Below, piece after piece: positions 61,722 through 64,000 of a DNA stretch of 64,000 nucleotides. The position numbers and the translations under genes are program-made. This DNA comes from Paralichthys olivaceus (taxonomy: Eukaryota > Chordata > Actinopteri > Pleuronectiformes > Paralichthyidae), in assembly GCF_024713975.1 (NCBI RefSeq), contig NC_091100.1, positions 26,797,501 to 26,861,500 on the forward strand, read 5' to 3'. The stretch's first letter is position 1. The number at the start of each line of letters is the position of its first letter. Below the pieces are notes generated by a model. It was given only the letters and a program-made list of their open reading frames with translations, ran no database searches and was not told the origin of the DNA.

Positions 61722-62390
61722 CCCAGTACGGGCCACCACTCTGTAACAATTTGCCTTATGGGGAAAATAAGGGAAGTAAAAGACACATGCTATTCTTAAG
61801 GACAACGGGATCTGTCACGCTGTGTATGGATGCCGCCTGTTGATCCTCTTACAACAATAGAACGATACGACATAAGATGTGAAACCTTATTATTTGTCCA
61901 AATAAATTATGCTAAAATATATATAATAATGGAATTGACACCCACAAGTTGCAATTATCAGCTTGTATTTTAAGGAAATTAAACTAAACACTCCACCTAC
62001 CTGGTCGTCAACCTAAAAACAAAGACTGGAAAGGGAGCAAAACATCTCAACTCCAAACAAAACGTTTCCCCCAAACACCACATTCACATAATTCATCAGT
62101 TCATCAAATGAAATAGTTTTTGCAACTTAGTCTCAGAATCGCAGGTGTGGCATGGTGAGATTGCTGCAGACAGATATATAAAAGAATATATATATATATA
62201 TATTTAAGAAAAAGAGTGCTGGTCCCACGATAGTCCCTGAAAATTTCACAGAGGTAATAATCCCGTTTCTTGGAAATAATTATTTGTGTTGATTTCATCA
62301 GGTCCGCTGCTTTCCAGAACTTTGCTGGTCCCTCAGCGGCATGCGAAAAAAACCTCCTCCTGGGACGTCACCCCCCATTTATAACATTCA
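61722..62390 (-). repeat. Putative LTR and primer binding site of the gag-protease element
   Basis: On the minus strand a segment ends ...ATTGTTACA at plus 61742 and is followed by GAG and TGGTGGCCCGTACTGGG, a plausible primer binding site. Further upstream TTATAAATGGGGGGTGACG at about 62386-62368 looks like a TATA box with a CRE-like TGACGTCC. The outer LTR boundary cannot be fixed without a second copy. Confidence 0.4.
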
Positions 62391-62394
62391 GATA

Positions 62395-64000
62395 GAAAAA
62401 ATAATATACAATAAACAAATAAAGATTCCCTTATTGTTTTAAATTTAGGCTTCTGACAGACAAACCATAGAAAGAGTATTTTATGTAGCTAACAAAAGAA
62501 CAGATTACTTATCCTCCCCTTCACATTTCTGTACAATAAAGTGAACTTAGGTGACCTTTACAACAGTATGCCCAGTGGCCTAATGACAAGAACACACAAG
62601 TCAAAAATCCTGTAAAGCTATTGGAGTCAAATCAGGGCCATCAGCTTATTTACCGATTGCAAACCAAAAAAAATGCACAAATGTTCAACACTCTAGTGTT
62701 TCTGGTGGATTTTGTCTAAACTGAACTCAAAGCATTGCTCTTTTAAAGCTGCTTATGTTCTGTATTCGCACTTAACAGAATTGTGATTATACAACAATAG
62801 CTGGACAGTGGATCATGTGTTTGACTTTATTCTCTGGCAAACAATGTGCCTATATCACGCACACAAAAATCAAATATATAGTTGTACTTCACTGTCCTAT
62901 ATTATATTCTGTTCAGCTGAAACTACAGAACCAGTATTGTGTTGTCAATTAGGCAGTTAGATGATTACCTATATTGTAATAATATCTCTTTTACATTTAA
63001 TCTCAGAACAGTGTTCTGTCCCACAAACAATCTGATGTCCCCTGTTTAGTGTAATTTTATAATTTACTGTCCACAGTATTTCTGTAGTTTTTGTGGCTGT
63101 GATCTGTGACTGTAGAGCTAGCTTCAGAGAAGTGTTTGTGAAGCCGGAAGACGTATGCAAGAAGAAACTAAACAAGCATCAATGACTTATCATCTCTGTG
63201 TAAGATCTGTGTACGTCACAAGTTTTGCAGATGGTTGAGTTGTGTGTGTAGCAAGTGGGTGACAGTAATTGTCTGAGTGAGATGGTGAGATTTCTGACTG
63301 GAGCAGTCAGTTAGAAGCTAGCATTACATTTGTGAACTAGCAGGGAAATGTATGTACAGTTCAGGCTGTAAATATTTCAGTTAATAAATGCTACATCACC
63401 TCAAGTACCAAGGCAAGACTAAGAACACAAACGGCTGCTGTCAAATATGACAACAGGATGAATAATTTCAGTGTAATCCAATCATTTATTGACTACTGCT
63501 CACTTTCAAACCACAGAATGAAAGGATTGATGTTGCAACACAGTCACGTACATGGTCTCCCTCACTTCTGTAAATACCCCTGTCAGTAACACTGCTCCTT
63601 ATATTTATTACATTTAGAAAAACCATGATGTAGTTAGCAGCGGAGTTACACATTGAAATGGGGCTTTGGTGGGGAAAAGGTCTATAGCTCAACCTGTATA
63701 AATGCCCCTGCACACCACTATATTAATGTTGCAGCCAAAGCAACACTTACAATGAGCATGAGAGTTCATCTTGGCTTACATAATGCTAACATTGTGCCAC
63801 TGAGCCCAGTGAGTTACTCACTTTTTATTTTCACATGGTCAGAGGTGCTCAGCAGCATACTGCACTGTAACACTAAAAAAACTCAAATACCCATGAGTGC
63901 AGACCATGCCATGTTACTAAGAAGAAACATTCCTTCCACAAATAGAGAGCATCCATTCAATGGCTGAATAAGTAAAAGCCAAATTGGTCCTTGGCCATTC
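62395..64000. other. Right end of the window, nothing recognised
   Basis: AT-rich sequence with only short ORFs lacking motifs, splice-flanked exons or known repeat signatures that I can see. It may be intron of a long mtus1 isoform or intergenic. Confidence 0.5.

Overview
The window is vertebrate nuclear DNA, almost certainly from a ray-finned (percomorph-like) teleost. Its genes have many short GT-AG exons. Introns and spacers are full of typical fish repeats: L2-type LINE 3' ends, tRNA-derived SINEs, small DNA transposons and long (GT)n, (CA)n and (GATA)n arrays. No operons, CRISPR arrays or prokaryotic features are present. Comparisons with human proteins below are from memory of the families, not from searches.

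Layout. 1-4381: a broken Ty3/gypsy LTR retrotransposon (5' LTR cut by the window edge, 3' LTR complete) whose integrase remnant lies before reverse transcriptase, as in the Gmr1-like group; an L2-type LINE is nested inside it. 4382-5300: a terminal-exon-like remnant of an unidentified plus-strand gene, with polyadenylation signals. 5315-7810: a small DNA transposon and oppositely oriented LINE pieces. 8280-26302: patl1 (Pat1 homologue, mRNA decapping/P-body scaffold), plus strand, 20 coding exons, 845 codons, fully traceable. 28325-28411: an intron-containing tRNA-Arg(UCU) gene. 29072-34206: fgl1 (fibrinogen-like 1), plus strand, 7 coding exons, 336 codons. 35399-56650: mtus1 (microtubule-associated tumour suppressor 1, ATIP coiled-coil family), minus strand, convergent with fgl1. 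It has 11 traceable coding exons (502 codons) and a probable alternative first exon at 51787-51849 encoding a myristoylation-type N-terminus. 57300-64000: a repeat graveyard (LINE endonuclease, L2 tail, another reverse transcriptase, an LTR element with gag and protease) and then sequence with nothing recognisable.

The three host genes do not form one pathway: patl1 acts in cytoplasmic mRNA decay, fgl1 encodes a secreted fibrinogen-domain protein, mtus1 a microtubule/AT2-receptor-associated coiled-coil protein. fgl1 and mtus1 are also neighbours in the human genome (8p22), which supports both names; patl1 is elsewhere in human. No obviously new biological system was found. The best leads are the alternative mtus1 start, a LINE inserted 25 nt before an fgl1 exon, the nested Gmr1-like element, a near-identical ~380-bp repeat shared by a patl1 and an mtus1 intron, and the orphan exon at 4.4-5.3 kb.
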